NCBI RefSeq assembly: GCF_008107635.1
Contig: NZ_SDGZ01000003.1
Span: 1 to 64,000 of the forward strand
DNA: 64,000 nt
Direction: 5' to 3'
Origin: Weissella muntiaci
GTDB lineage: Bacteria > Bacillota > Bacilli > Lactobacillales > Lactobacillaceae
Position 1 is the first letter of the stretch; every line of letters begins with the position of its first letter. The notes under the pieces are model-generated. The model was not told the origin of the DNA and ran no database searches. It saw only the letters and a program-made list of their open reading frames with translations. Below, in pieces: positions 50,452 through 62,307 of this stretch. The position numbers and the translations under genes are program-made.

Positions 50452-50490
50452 CTCCTAGTTTTTTTACGAGGGATGGTAGATGAACCTCGT
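50452..50490 (-). promoter_or_regulatory. preQ1-I riboswitch
   Basis: On the minus strand ACGAGG (50490-50485) and CCTCGT (50471-50466) form the P1 stem with a C-rich loop (TTCATCTACCATC) between, followed by the A-rich tail AAAAAAACTAGGAG. This matches preQ1 class I, and the tail includes the queT ribosome site (TAGGAG), so ligand binding should block translation initiation. Confidence 0.9.
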
Positions 50491-50535
50491 TATTTTGACA
50501 ATATAACTGAGTTTAGCACAAAAATGGGCAAACAA

Positions 50536-50567
50536 AAAGTGAGCACCAACAATGCGCTGCTCACTTT
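50536..50567 (-). terminator. Terminator of uvrB
   Basis: AAAGTGAGCA (50536-50545) pairs perfectly with TGCTCACTTT (50558-50567) just below the uvrB stop; a short T-rich tail is present on the minus strand. Confidence 0.75.
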
Positions 50568-50575
50568 CAAGTCAA

Positions 50576-52591
50576 TTATTCACCAATTTGTAACTTTAAC
50601 TCTAGGACAGTATCACGCAGACTAGCTGCCTCCTCAAAGTCGAGTCGCTTAGCGGCCGCCCGCATTTGATCCTCAAGGTTAGCGATCATCTTGTTTTGAT
50701 CATCACGTGCCATATCCTGAAAGGCAGTCTCAGTAAAGCTACCCGTACCCTTGTCGTCACCGTCAGTTGCATGACTAACTGCAATCAAGTCACGAATATC
50801 CTTTTTGATTGTATGCGGAGTAATATCATGTTCAGTGTTATAGGCAGTTTGAATGCTTCGTCGTCGAGCAGTTTCTTCCATTGCGCGAGTCATCGAATCG
50901 GTTTGCCGATCAGCATACATAATGACATGCCCATTCTCATTACGAGCCGCCCGCCCGATTGTTTGAATCAGCGAACGAGTGTTTCGCAAAAAGCCTTCCT
51001 TGTCAGCATCAAGAATGGCGACAAGTGATACTTCGGGAACATCGATTCCCTCACGCAAAAGATTGATTCCTACTAATACATCGAACTTACCAAGCCGCAA
51101 ATCACGAATGATTTCTGTTCGTTCAAGAGTTTTGATGTCAGAATGTAGATATTTAACCTTCACACCGACATCTTGTAGATAATCAGTTAAATCTTCGGCC
51201 ATCTTTTTGGTTAAAGTGGTGACAAAGACACGCTCGTCCTTTGCCACACGCTCATTGATTTCACCTAACAGATCATCAATTTGCCCCATGACTGGTCGAA
51301 CCTCGATTTCAGGATCAAGAAGTCCAGTTGGTCGAATAATTTGTTGGGCAATGTCTTCTTCACTGACACGACCATTCTCATAGTCGCCAGGTGTCGCAGA
51401 CATGTAAATAATCTGATTGACGTGCTCTTCAAATTCTTCCAATCGTAACGGCCGGTTATCTAATGCAGATGGTAGCCGGAAGCCATAATCAATCAAGGTC
51501 TCCTTCCGGGCCTTATCGCCATTATACATTCCACGAATTTGAGGCATTGTAACGTGTGATTCATCCACAACGATTAGAAAATCATCTGGGAAGAAGTCTA
51601 GCAGCGTAAATGGTGGCTCACCTGGTGCACGACCATCCATATGACGTGAGTAATTCTCAATTCCTGAGGTGAAGCCCATTTCTCGAATCATCTCAATGTC
51701 GTACTCTGTTCGTTGCTTAAGTCGTTGCGCTTCTAATAACTTACCCTCGTCTTCGAAAACTTTAAGTTGCGTATCTAGCTCTGCCTGAATTGTCTTCAGC
51801 GCCCGCTCACGAATCTTATCATTGGTCATAAAGTGAGTTGCTGGGAAAATTGTTGCTAAATCTAAGTCTGCTGTAATTTCACCGGTGAGCGAATCAACCT
51901 CGCGAATCCGGTCGACCTCATCACCAAAGAATTCAATGCGGATTGCTTTTGCGTCAGAAGATGCTGGGAAAATCTCTAAAATATCGCCGCGCGCTCGGAA
52001 ACGTCCACGCTGAAAGTCGATATCGTTCCGTTGAAATTGAATATCAACTAGTCGCCGCATTAGATCGTTTCGTTCTAACGTATCACCAATACGGATGTTG
52101 ATTACGTGATCATTATATTGATTTGGATCACCAAGTCCGAAGATTGATGAAACTGATGCAACTACAATGACATCATTTCGCGCCAATAGTGAGGCGGTTG
52201 CCGAATTACGGAGCTTATCAATCTCATCGTTGATTGATGAGTCCTTCTCGATAAAGGTGTCTGAAGAAGGTACATAGGCCTCCGGTTGATAATAATCATA
52301 GTAGGAAACAAAGTACTCGACCGCATTGTTCGGGAAAAATTCCTTAAACTCACCATACAACTGGCCAGCAAGAGTTTTATTATGTGAAAGGACCAGTACG
52401 GGTTTGTTTGCCTTTGCAATTACATTTGAAATGGTAAAGGTTTTACCTGTTCCAGTTGCGCCAAGTAGGATTTGTTCTTTTTCACCTGCTGTCAAACCAT
52501 CAACTAATTGGGTTATTGCGGCCGGCTGGTCACCGGTTGGTTCATATTTAGAGACGACATCGTATTGATAATCGCTTCGTCGATTAATCAT
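50576..52591 (-). CDS. uvrB: Excinuclease ABC subunit B
   Basis: The 671-residue UvrB is full length. It has Walker [13 protein letters not shown] (~41-52), the beta-hairpin region with [12 protein letters not shown] (~97-108), [17 protein letters not shown], the helicase motif QTIGRAARN, and the C-terminal UVR domain that binds UvrC ([22 protein letters not shown]). It verifies DNA damage for nucleotide excision repair. An HD-domain gene lies 17 bp upstream in the same direction. uvrA is not in the window. Confidence 0.98.
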   Translation of the reverse strand: MINRRSDYQYDVVSKYEPTGDQPAAITQLVDGLTAGEKEQILLGATGTGKTFTISNVIAKANKPVLVLSHNKTLAGQLYGEFKEFFPNNAVEYFVSYYDYYQPEAYVPSSDTFIEKDSSINDEIDKLRNSATASLLARNDVIVVASVSSIFGLGDPNQYNDHVINIRIGDTLERNDLMRRLVDIQFQRNDIDFQRGRFRARGDILEIFPASSDAKAIRIEFFGDEVDRIREVDSLTGEITADLDLATIFPATHFMTNDKIRERALKTIQAELDTQLKVFEDEGKLLEAQRLKQRTEYDIEMIREMGFTSGIENYSRHMDGRAPGEPPFTLLDFFPDDFLIVVDESHVTMPQIRGMYNGDKARKETLIDYGFRLPSALDNRPLRLEEFEEHVNQIIYMSATPGDYENGRVSEEDIAQQIIRPTGLLDPEIEVRPVMGQIDDLLGEINERVAKDERVFVTTLTKKMAEDLTDYLQDVGVKVKYLHSDIKTLERTEIIRDLRLGKFDVLVGINLLREGIDVPEVSLVAILDADKEGFLRNTRSLIQTIGRAARNENGHVIMYADRQTDSMTRAMEETARRRSIQTAYNTEHDITPHTIKKDIRDLIAVSHATDGDDKGTGSFTETAFQDMARDDQNKMIANLEDQMRAAAKRLDFEEAASLRDTVLELKLQIGE

Positions 52592-52608
52592 GTAACCTAT
52601 CCACCTTT

Positions 52609-53241
52609 TTATTTATTGAAAATGCCAATATATATGCGCTGTAAGCGTTCGGAGCCTGGAAATTCCTCAGCCAATAGTTCGGGTAACACTTTGCGGATGA
52701 AATAAGCCGATGATGGCATGTCTCTGAAAGCATAGATTGTTTCCAAACTCTCACGGTAAATATCCATAAAGACTGGTTCCGGATTACCTTTCTGTAATTC
52801 ACCAAAAGCTTCATATAGTAGATCAACTTTATCAGCGACTGACAGGATCCGCCCCTCAAGAGTGTCATCTTTTCCTTCACTCAATCGGCGTCGGTAAACC
52901 GCCTGTAGATTCTCAGGAATTTCTGACTTAATAAAGTTCTCTGACAAAGATTCTTCGACCTCCGCTAGCATTTTCCGAAGTGGAGCTGAAGCATATTTAA
53001 CAGGGGTCCGAATGTCACCGATAAAACGTTCTGTAATATCGTGATTCAAAGACTTCTCATATAGCATTCGCCAATCGACAACGTTGCCCGCTTCTTCTTC
53101 AATGTCACCCAAAAACTGTGCGACTTGGGTGACCTTCCATGAGTGTGCGGCTACCGAATGGGGCTGGTACTTGAAATACCCTGGGGCGCGCGTGATCATT
53201 TCTAGTTCATTTAATCCTGAAAGATATTGATGAATTCCCAT
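52609..53241 (-). CDS. HD-domain phosphohydrolase (YfbR-like)
   Basis: The 210-residue HD protein has metal ligands in SVAAHSWKV (~29-37), [15 protein letters not shown] (~64-78; His-Asp) and a later Asp in [11 protein letters not shown] (~132-142). This matches YfbR/YedJ-like nucleotidases that act on deoxynucleoside monophosphates. It lies 17 bp upstream of uvrB, which suits a role in nucleotide pool or DNA maintenance. The substrate is inferred. Confidence 0.85.
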   Translation of the reverse strand: MGIHQYLSGLNELEMITRAPGYFKYQPHSVAAHSWKVTQVAQFLGDIEEEAGNVVDWRMLYEKSLNHDITERFIGDIRTPVKYASAPLRKMLAEVEESLSENFIKSEIPENLQAVYRRRLSEGKDDTLEGRILSVADKVDLLYEAFGELQKGNPEPVFMDIYRESLETIYAFRDMPSSAYFIRKVLPELLAEEFPGSERLQRIYIGIFNK

Positions 53242-53321
53242 TATGCCTTACCTCCGATAGATACATTTTATCCAATATAGCAAACTTATATCACCCTTGC
53301 AAATCTTTAATAATGAAAAAA

Positions 53322-53350
53322 ATACACCTCTGTTAAACGTAGAGGTGTAT
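53322..53350 (-). terminator. Terminator of cfa
   Basis: A perfect 10-bp stem ATACACCTCT / AGAGGTGTAT (53322-53331 / 53341-53350) is followed on the minus strand by a long T-run. Confidence 0.9.
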
Positions 53351-53360
53351 CAATCAAAGC

Positions 53361-54551
53361 TTAGTTTTGCCGAGCGGTCATATAGGCACGCGTCATTGGC
53401 AAACCTTGTCCTGCAGCTCCCTTGGTCATTAGGAACTGAATCACATCAATATTACCGGACTCAAATGAAGCGGCACTCGCTTGTAGATAGAGGTCCCACA
53501 TTCGTGCAAAAGGTGCTCCCTTTTCAGCAATTGTCTTATCATAGACTTGATGATAGTTACTAGTCCAAACTTCCAAAGTCTTTTGATAGTGGCGACGAAG
53601 TGGCTCAATATCATCTAATTGCAATCCAGCGTCCAAAATATGCGTTACATTTTCAGCGATATTTGGAATGTATCCACCTGGGAAGATGTATTTTTGGATA
53701 AATGGATCAACACCTTGGCCATAATGTTGACCAGTAATACCATGGATTAGCGCCCGGCCATTAGGAACTAACATATCGCTAACATCCTTGAAGTAAAGTG
53801 CTAGGTTTTCCTTACCAACGTGTTCGAACATCCCAACCGATGTGATGTAATCAAATTGATCATCAACATCACGGTAATCAGTCAAAGAAACGTGGACCTT
53901 ATCTTCAAGACCAAGTTCCTTGACCCGAGCCGTTACAAAGTCATACTGCTCCTCAGATAGCGTCACACCATATGACTCAACCCCATACTCTTGAGCAGCC
54001 ATGATGATTAGCGTTCCCCAACCTGAACCAATATCAAGCAACTTCTTACCAGGTGTAATATGAAGCTTGTCCAAGATATGATGAACCTTCGCTAGCTGGG
54101 CCTCTTCAAGTGTAATATCATCACGATACCAGTATGCACTTGAGTAAGTCATTGAAGGATCAAGCCATTCTTTGTAAAAGTCGTTACCAATATCATAATG
54201 GCTGTGAATGTCCTTTGCAGATTGGCGCTTATCATGTCCTTTTAGCATTTTAACAAGTGAACGACCAAAGCCACTTTGGTCCATTAAAAATGATCCTGAC
54301 TTCCGATAAGCTGATGCAATCAACTCTTGAATGCTACCCTCGATTTCAATATCACCATTCATATATGCTTCTGCTAATACCAATGTAGGCATTCCAGCCA
54401 GATCAGATAATTGAACCTTTTCGTTCAACTTTAAACTGACAACCGGTGATCCTGCACCATATTGCTCTACAGTACCGTCCCAATATGTAACACTAACTGG
54501 GATATCAAAAGCATTTGCTAATAGTTTAGTAAAAACCGTTTTCTCCAACAT
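53361..54551 (-). CDS. cfa: Cyclopropane-fatty-acyl-phospholipid synthase
   Basis: The 396-residue methyltransferase has the SAM-binding motif KLLDIGSGWGTLIIMAA (~164-180), SYGVTLSEEQYDFV, and the conserved YIFPGGYIPN (~292-301). An N-terminal substrate/lipid domain precedes it. It adds a methylene bridge to unsaturated membrane phospholipids, mainly in stationary phase and under acid stress. It is monocistronic. Confidence 0.95.
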   Translation of the reverse strand: MLEKTVFTKLLANAFDIPVSVTYWDGTVEQYGAGSPVVSLKLNEKVQLSDLAGMPTLVLAEAYMNGDIEIEGSIQELIASAYRKSGSFLMDQSGFGRSLVKMLKGHDKRQSAKDIHSHYDIGNDFYKEWLDPSMTYSSAYWYRDDITLEEAQLAKVHHILDKLHITPGKKLLDIGSGWGTLIIMAAQEYGVESYGVTLSEEQYDFVTARVKELGLEDKVHVSLTDYRDVDDQFDYITSVGMFEHVGKENLALYFKDVSDMLVPNGRALIHGITGQHYGQGVDPFIQKYIFPGGYIPNIAENVTHILDAGLQLDDIEPLRRHYQKTLEVWTSNYHQVYDKTIAEKGAPFARMWDLYLQASAASFESGNIDVIQFLMTKGAAGQGLPMTRAYMTARQN

Positions 54552-54675
54552 TTAATTCCACACTTCTTTCAAAAGAATAATATAGAACTATTCTACACCT
54601 TTTTATAATAAATGCCCGGCATAAACCATTTTATTCTATGCTCAAAAGATGTTGAACGCTTTGAATATGTAGATT

Positions 54676-54709
54676 AAAAAAGACAATTCCAAGAGGAATT
54701 GTCTTTTTT
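54676..54709 (-). terminator. Terminator of the pcrA-ligA-camS operon
   Basis: A perfect 15-bp stem (54676-54690 / 54695-54709, loop AAGA) with A/T runs lies 11 bp below camS. Confidence 0.93.
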
Positions 54710-54719
54710 TGCTAGATTA

Positions 54720-55889
54720 TTAATATGAACCTAAAATATTCACTTCATACTTTGAAGAATTAGTTTTCTTAACTAATAATGCTTGTACACCATCTGTTGT
54801 TTGAATGCGAATTTGAATATTAGCACTATTTGGTAAATATGATGGTGCCTGAGTGGCAACATAATCCGCAAAACTTTGGATCTCAGTCTCAGAATAGAAT
54901 TGTGTCGTAATGGTTATGTTCAATCCTGACAAAGTGGAGTCATCATAACGTGCTTGTCCTGTCATTGAGGCCACATTCGGGAAGAAATTTTCAACCTTCG
55001 TCTGGAAATTATTGAAGCTAGTGTTCAATTGTTCCGCAACACTCTTGTTATTAGAAGTCCCTTCTTGCATTGGTAAAACAACCGTTGTCTGGCTCAAGTT
55101 AGTAAATGAATCAAGTGAAGTACCGTTTGTAGAACGGGTCCACTGGTAAAAATTACCACCAACCAAACTATCATCAGGTGATTGTGCGAAGAGCGCCACA
55201 TAAATTGGCGTATCGGCACTAATGCCACTAATTTTACGATAACGTGCAACAACCTCAGCTGCGATCGTCTTACCTTGGGCGATTCGATCAGCGTCAGAAA
55301 TATCCTGTGTATATGTTGCTCCGTATTCTTCCTTTTGGTACGAGTCTTGCGTGTTCATAGCTAGCCCTAGCACAACGCCACTCAATTTTAGATCAGATCC
55401 TGACTGAGTCATGAAATCCTGTTCCTCAATTGATTGTAAGTACATTGGATTACGCCCGCTATCTGTCTTACCATTATCCTCAGGATTCAATCCATCAGGA
55501 TTCGTCGAAGATTTACGACCGAGCCAATTGGTTGCAACAGAACTCGTCAAATACTGTCCTTCTTGAAAAACATACTTACTAGTCGAAAACTGACTTTTTG
55601 AAAAATTCAACAAGCCGCTTTCAAAACTTTGTGTACTAAAATTGTTTGCATTGTTTGTAACAGTGATTCCACGTGCCTTTGACACAAGATAACTACCATT
55701 TTTAACTACGGTTTTATAAGCCGAACTATCACTCGTTGATGTAACGGCAACACCTTTACTGCTCTTTTTACTACTTTCAGTGGTGGTATTTGATGAAGAA
55801 TTCTTTGAAAAGAAATTACCAAAAAATACTAATGCACCACCTAATACAATAATAGCGAGGATGGAACCAATCCATTTTAATGCCCGCAT
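54720..55889 (-). CDS. camS: CamS-family (YerH) protein, membrane-anchored rather than lipoprotein
   Basis: The 389-residue protein belongs to the CamS sex-pheromone-precursor family (GSYLVSKARGITVTNNANNFSTQSFESGLLNFSKSQFSTSKYVFQEGQYL; later YSETEIQSFADYVATQAPSYLPNSANIQIRI). Its place after pcrA and ligA is the conserved Bacillota arrangement. Unusually, the N-terminal region (~5-27) has no lipobox Cys, so it should stay anchored by an uncleaved membrane helix. A Ser/Thr/Lys-rich linker follows. Function is unknown. Confidence 0.9.
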   Translation of the reverse strand: MRALKWIGSILAIIVLGGALVFFGNFFSKNSSSNTTTESSKKSSKGVAVTSTSDSSAYKTVVKNGSYLVSKARGITVTNNANNFSTQSFESGLLNFSKSQFSTSKYVFQEGQYLTSSVATNWLGRKSSTNPDGLNPEDNGKTDSGRNPMYLQSIEEQDFMTQSGSDLKLSGVVLGLAMNTQDSYQKEEYGATYTQDISDADRIAQGKTIAAEVVARYRKISGISADTPIYVALFAQSPDDSLVGGNFYQWTRSTNGTSLDSFTNLSQTTVVLPMQEGTSNNKSVAEQLNTSFNNFQTKVENFFPNVASMTGQARYDDSTLSGLNITITTQFYSETEIQSFADYVATQAPSYLPNSANIQIRIQTTDGVQALLVKKTNSSKYEVNILGSY

Positions 55890-55933
55890 GTTCGTCTCCT
55901 TTATTCCCTTAATAACGGTTAGTGGGAAATAAC

Positions 55934-57964
<2,031 letters not shown>

Positions 57965-57970
57965 TCACTT

Positions 57971-60244
57971 TTATTCAGCTTTTTGAATCGGTGCAAAGGC
58001 GGCCAATAAACGCTTAATTCCTTGATCTGGGAAGGCGATATCAAGTTCTTGATCTTCACCCGCTCCATTTGTCTTAACAATGCGACCAATGCCCCATTTT
58101 CTATGTGAGACGGCATCCCCAATCTGCCAATCTCCCTTCTCCGCACCAGTCGTAGGTCGAGTTGGTTGAACTGAAGATGTGCGATTGCTTTGACGACCGC
58201 TAAAGGTAGTTGATACAGCTTGCTGCGTCCGGCGTGCAAAAGGTAGGTTTTGCTCACTGTTTGCATGAGATGAGATCATTTGCCCCTCTGGTTGAGTAAG
58301 TAGACGCTGATCAATTTCTTGAATAAATCGAGAAGGTGGATTCGAAGAGGTCCGACCATATAACTGACGTGAATAAGCATTTGTTACGAACAATGCTTCC
58401 TTTGCACGTGTTATCCCGACATACGCCAAACGACGTTCCTCTTGCATTTGAGCTTCGTCTTCATTGGCACGAGCAAGTGGGAAAATCCCTTCTTCAAGGC
58501 CAACCAAGAAGACAACTGGGAATTCCAATCCTTTGGCCGCATGCAAAGTCATCAAGGTTACGGTATCGTTATCGGCTTCATCAACGTCATCTAAGTCTGA
58601 GACCAATGCCAACTCGCTCATAAAGTCGACATACTTAGAAACTGACTCTTCGGTAGGTTCGTAGTGATCATCAAATTGTTTAGTAACAGTTAAGAACTCA
58701 TCTAGATTTTCCAGTCGGTTTTGATTTTCTGGAGTTGGTTGATCCAGAAGTTGTTGCCGGTAACCGGAACGATCCAAAATCTGATTGGTTAAGTCCGTTA
58801 AGCTAAGATCAAAGCTCTGTTGTTGTTGAAATTCATGGATCAAATCAGCAAATTCACCGAGCTTATTTACCGCACGGGCTTGCAATCCATTAACCAAACT
58901 AGCATTACTGGCTGCCTCTAGTAACGTCCAACCTTGTTGACCAGCAAAACCGCGTAACTTCTCTAACGAGGTTGTACCTAATCCACGTTTGGGCTCATTG
59001 ACAACCCGTAAAAAACTTTCGTTATCGGCGGGATTCGTAGCCAGCGAAAGATACGCCAAAACATCGCGGATTTCCTTACGCTCATAGAACTTTGAGCCGC
59101 CAACCATTGTATATGGAATATTCGCCTTTACTAAGGCTTCTTCAATCCCACGGGACTGTGCATTTGTCCGATATAATACCGCAAAATCGGCATACCGTCG
59201 TGACTGATCTTCAACAGCTTTGCGCATTTGTGCAACCACAAATAACGCTTCATCACGTTCAGACTGACCACGATAATAGGTGATTTTTTCGCCGTCACCA
59301 TTCGAAGTCCACAAATTTTTTGCGATTCGTTCACTGTTATTGGCAATCACTGCATTAGCCGCGTCAAGAATTGTCTGTGTTGAACGATAATTTTGCTCCA
59401 ACATGACTGTTTTTGCGCTCGGATAATCTTTTTCAAAATTCAAGATTATTTGAATATTAGCTCCCCGCCAACCATAAATTGACTGATCGGAATCACCAAC
59501 GACTGCCAGATTTTGATGTTTAGCAGCCAACATCGCAACTAACTGATATTGTGCATCATTTGTATCTTGATACTCATCAACGTGAATATAAGAAAACTTC
59601 TCTTGATAGTACGCCAAGACATCTGGTGCTTTTTCGAATAGCTCAATGGTTAACATAATTAGATCATCAAAATCGACACTTTGCGTTAAAGCTAATTGAT
59701 GTTGATACTCTTGGTAGACTTTGGCTACCATTTTTTCGAAAGGAACCTGCCCCTTTTCAGCATTAGCAACATATTCTTCCGGTGTTTCCATTGCGTTTTT
59801 TGCATTAGAAATTGCCGATTGAATTGAACGTGGTTGAAATTTTTCAATATCAATATTCTGGTCGCGCATAATTCGCTTGATTAAGGTGCGTTGAGTTCCG
59901 GCATCAAGAATCGAAAAATCTTTTTTATAACCTAGGCGGTCAATATCACGCCGTAAGATACGAACAGCTAATGCGTGAAATGTGGATGTCCAAACCGCGT
60001 CAGCGACTTCACTGCCAACAAGTTGTGCGATCCGTTCCTTCATTTCACGCGCTGCCTTATTCGTAAACGTGATTGCTAAAATCCGCCATGGACGTACATC
60101 TAAATCATCAATCAAATGGGCTACCCGATGGGTCAACACACGCGTCTTTCCCGAACCGGCACCAGCCATGATTAATAACGGTCCTTCAGTTGTCATGACC
60201 GCTTCTGCTTGGCGTTCATTCATTCCGTCTGTTAACGTTGCCAC
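57971..60244 (-). CDS. pcrA: ATP-dependent DNA helicase PcrA (UvrD type)
   Basis: The 757-residue SF1A helicase has Walker A AGAGSGKTRVLT (~27-38), VDEYQDTN (motif II), GDSDQSIYGWRGA (motif III), EQNYRST (motif IV) and VTLMTLHAAKGLEFPVVF (motif V). A C-terminal Tudor-like segment (GDWQIGDAVSHRKWGIGRIV) contacts RNA polymerase in related proteins. It is essential in Gram-positives. First gene of the operon with ligA and camS. Confidence 0.98.
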   Translation of the reverse strand: MATLTDGMNERQAEAVMTTEGPLLIMAGAGSGKTRVLTHRVAHLIDDLDVRPWRILAITFTNKAAREMKERIAQLVGSEVADAVWTSTFHALAVRILRRDIDRLGYKKDFSILDAGTQRTLIKRIMRDQNIDIEKFQPRSIQSAISNAKNAMETPEEYVANAEKGQVPFEKMVAKVYQEYQHQLALTQSVDFDDLIMLTIELFEKAPDVLAYYQEKFSYIHVDEYQDTNDAQYQLVAMLAAKHQNLAVVGDSDQSIYGWRGANIQIILNFEKDYPSAKTVMLEQNYRSTQTILDAANAVIANNSERIAKNLWTSNGDGEKITYYRGQSERDEALFVVAQMRKAVEDQSRRYADFAVLYRTNAQSRGIEEALVKANIPYTMVGGSKFYERKEIRDVLAYLSLATNPADNESFLRVVNEPKRGLGTTSLEKLRGFAGQQGWTLLEAASNASLVNGLQARAVNKLGEFADLIHEFQQQQSFDLSLTDLTNQILDRSGYRQQLLDQPTPENQNRLENLDEFLTVTKQFDDHYEPTEESVSKYVDFMSELALVSDLDDVDEADNDTVTLMTLHAAKGLEFPVVFLVGLEEGIFPLARANEDEAQMQEERRLAYVGITRAKEALFVTNAYSRQLYGRTSSNPPSRFIQEIDQRLLTQPEGQMISSHANSEQNLPFARRTQQAVSTTFSGRQSNRTSSVQPTRPTTGAEKGDWQIGDAVSHRKWGIGRIVKTNGAGEDQELDIAFPDQGIKRLLAAFAPIQKAE

Positions 60245-60261
60245 GTTCCCACCTCCAATAA

Positions 60262-61392
60262 TTAACGAATCTTCTTACCCCAATATTGATACAAATCAAC
60301 CTTTAGAGCTCCATTATATAACTTGCGCTTTTTCGTTGCACGTTCACCATATGCATCTTCGAAGCCTTCATCAGAAGTCAAAATATATTTTGACCAAGTT
60401 GGCATTTGCCGATATACGTGCCCCATTTGAGAATACAATTGACGTACAGTTGCTTCGTCATCTAGTCGTTCACCATATGGTGGGTTAGAAACAATGATTC
60501 CATTGATTTTGTCAGTCGACCAATCTTTGGCAGCTAACTCTTCAAAATGAATATCCTCGCCCACGCCAGCAGCCTCTGCATTAGACTTTGCAATTTCGAC
60601 CATTTCGGGATCAATATCATAACCAGAAATATCTAATTCAACGTCAAAATCAATTAATGCACGTGCCTCACGCTTAAGTTGCTTACCAATTTCAGGATCA
60701 AACCAATCCCAATTTGAAATATCGAATTCGCGATTTAATCCAGGGGCCATATTACGACCAATTAGAGCTGCCTCAATCGGAATCGTTCCTGAACCGGCCG
60801 TTGGATCGACAAATGGATTGTCTGTAAACCAGTGGGCAAGATTTACCAATGCTGCCGCCATGGTTTCCTTCAATGGCGCACCACCTTTTTCTGTACGATA
60901 GCCACGCTTGAATAATGATGCACCGGTTGTATCCAGTGTGATCATTACGTGGTTCTTATCAATAGCTGTCTCTAATGTATAGAGATTACCCGTTTCTGGA
61001 AGGGCACCACGTGAGTGATATACATCTGCTAGTTTCGTCGCAATTGCTTTCTTTGTGATAGCCTGAACCGTTGGAACGGAGTGAAGAATTGAATTCTTTG
61101 AACGTCCATTCACTGGAAATTCAGCGTCATAAGGCAATAACTCATCCCATGGTAAGGCTTTGGTTTGTTCGAATAATTGATCAAATGTTTTTGCATCAAA
61201 TTCGGCAACAACGATTTTGATACGATCAGCTACACGTAACCAAAGGTTAGTCCGATAGATGTCAGAAATATCCCCGGCAAAACGCACTCTCCCATTTTCT
61301 GTTTGCGTTGCATAACCCATCTCTTTTAGTTCTTTGGCAACTAGCGCTTCCATTCCGGCACCCATTGTTGCGATCAGATTAAATGTCTTCAT
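60262..61392 (-). CDS. RlmL/YpsC-type RNA methyltransferase with THUMP domain
   Basis: The start is put at the ATG at 61392. The 376-residue protein has an N-terminal THUMP domain (~1-150, RNA binding), then VDPTAGSGTIPIEAALIGRN (~186-205) and VSNPPYGERL (~297-306), the SAM-binding and catalytic NPPY motifs of the RlmL-type guanine N2-methyltransferases. It probably modifies 23S rRNA; the site is not provable here. It lies between pcrA (17 bp) and rnpB, as in many Bacillota. Confidence 0.9.
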   Translation of the reverse strand: MKTFNLIATMGAGMEALVAKELKEMGYATQTENGRVRFAGDISDIYRTNLWLRVADRIKIVVAEFDAKTFDQLFEQTKALPWDELLPYDAEFPVNGRSKNSILHSVPTVQAITKKAIATKLADVYHSRGALPETGNLYTLETAIDKNHVMITLDTTGASLFKRGYRTEKGGAPLKETMAAALVNLAHWFTDNPFVDPTAGSGTIPIEAALIGRNMAPGLNREFDISNWDWFDPEIGKQLKREARALIDFDVELDISGYDIDPEMVEIAKSNAEAAGVGEDIHFEELAAKDWSTDKINGIIVSNPPYGERLDDEATVRQLYSQMGHVYRQMPTWSKYILTSDEGFEDAYGERATKKRKLYNGALKVDLYQYWGKKIR

Positions 61393-61429
61393 TATTATCA
61401 CCTATTATCATTTCAAGTAAAATTGCAAA

Positions 61430-61459
61430 AAGAAAGCCGACGCCACGAGGACGCCGGCT
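61430..61459 (-). terminator. Terminator after rnpB
   Basis: On the minus strand AGCCGGCGTC-CTCGT-GGCGTCGGCT forms a strong GC-rich hairpin followed by TTCTTTTTG, directly after the 3' end of rnpB. Bounds are approximate. Confidence 0.85.
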
Positions 61460-61465
61460 CTGCCA

Positions 61466-61848
61466 GATGTATTAGCTATAAGCCATGTTTTGTTCCAGTA
61501 TTAACTTGGCGAGTCAATACTGGCGGCAATCATCTATCTCAGGCATTGCTGCCTCCCCGACCATCATTTCATTTTATTAGGTCAAGCGCCCCTACCAAAG
61601 TTTGGGTTGCCCGCTCGAGGGGTTTACCGCGTTCCACCCACCGCATTTCTTTGGTGGTTCGTCACTGTGGCACCTTAACAACTAGTAAGCCGTAGTTTCC
61701 CTTAGGCTGTTCGTTGGCCGTCAACTACAAAGTAGCTGCCTAGGCTTATTTTTTCACCTAGCACGAACACTACTGGCATCTCAGCCAGTGCGAGCATGGA
61801 CTTTCCTCATACTGGATAACCAGTACGCAATCACCCACTAATACATCA
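61466..61848 (-). ncRNA. rnpB: RNase P RNA, class B (Bacillus type)
   Basis: The minus strand carries the universal motif GAGGAAAGTCCATGCTCGC near the 5' end (complement of ~61785-61808), the CACAGTGACGAA and GTGGAACGCGGTAAACCCC blocks, and the 3' signature GGAACAAAACATGGCTTA. The ends pair as helix P1: GATGTATTAG (5', 61847-61838) with CTAATACATC (3', 61475-61466), which fixes the boundaries. It processes pre-tRNA 5' ends. Position between gpsB and the RlmL-type gene is typical of lactobacilli. Confidence 0.96.
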
Positions 61849-61870
61849 AACTAGAATAAGTATACACTAA

Positions 61871-62239
61871 TTACGCTTCTTGTGTAGGGTTTTCTTGTAC
61901 CCCTGCAGTAAAGGCGTCTGATGGTGTTCCAAATACCCGGCGTTCCAAATTTGACAAACGCTTTAGAATATCCATGTTAGTGTTCAAATTTGAGGCAGGG
62001 GCCTGCTTTGGTTGAGCAGTGCTTGCTGCAGAAATTTGTTTCGTAAGATCAGCAACTTGTGATTCTAACAAGTCAACCTTGGTTTGTGCCTCAGTGAGGT
62101 TACTTTGGTACGCTTGATAATCACCAATAATTTCATCAAGAAAGGCATCCACATCGGCCATATCATAACCGGTTCCAATACGGGTCTTCTTAAATTCCTT
62201 ACTTAAAATCTCTTCGCGAGTATGTAAAACATTTTCCAT
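61871..62239 (-). CDS. gpsB: Cell division protein GpsB
   Basis: The start is the ATG at 62239 with GAAGGAG upstream. The 122-residue protein has the DivIVA-like N-terminal domain (LSKEFKKTRIGTGYDMADVDAFLDEIIGDYQAYQ, ~12-45), a coiled coil (~46-70) and the C-terminal LKRLSNLERRVFG, which forms the trimer. It links division and wall synthesis (binds class A PBPs); a class A PBP gene starts ~1.4 kb away on the other strand. Confidence 0.95.
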   Translation of the reverse strand: MENVLHTREEILSKEFKKTRIGTGYDMADVDAFLDEIIGDYQAYQSNLTEAQTKVDLLESQVADLTKQISAASTAQPKQAPASNLNTNMDILKRLSNLERRVFGTPSDAFTAGVQENPTQEA

Positions 62240-62307
62240 CACGGAACTCCTTCGTGTACTGATATACATGTAATTGTAACATTCTTTACAGGTCAAGCAA
62301 ATAAAAA

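Noticed and set aside
52584-52880. 98-residue ORF overlapping the HD-domain gene
   Set aside because: It is a shadow frame; the HD protein has intact metal motifs and a normal length.
61423-61695. ORF on the plus strand inside the rnpB region
   Set aside because: The region is clearly RNase P RNA on the minus strand, with closing P1 helix and conserved motifs.
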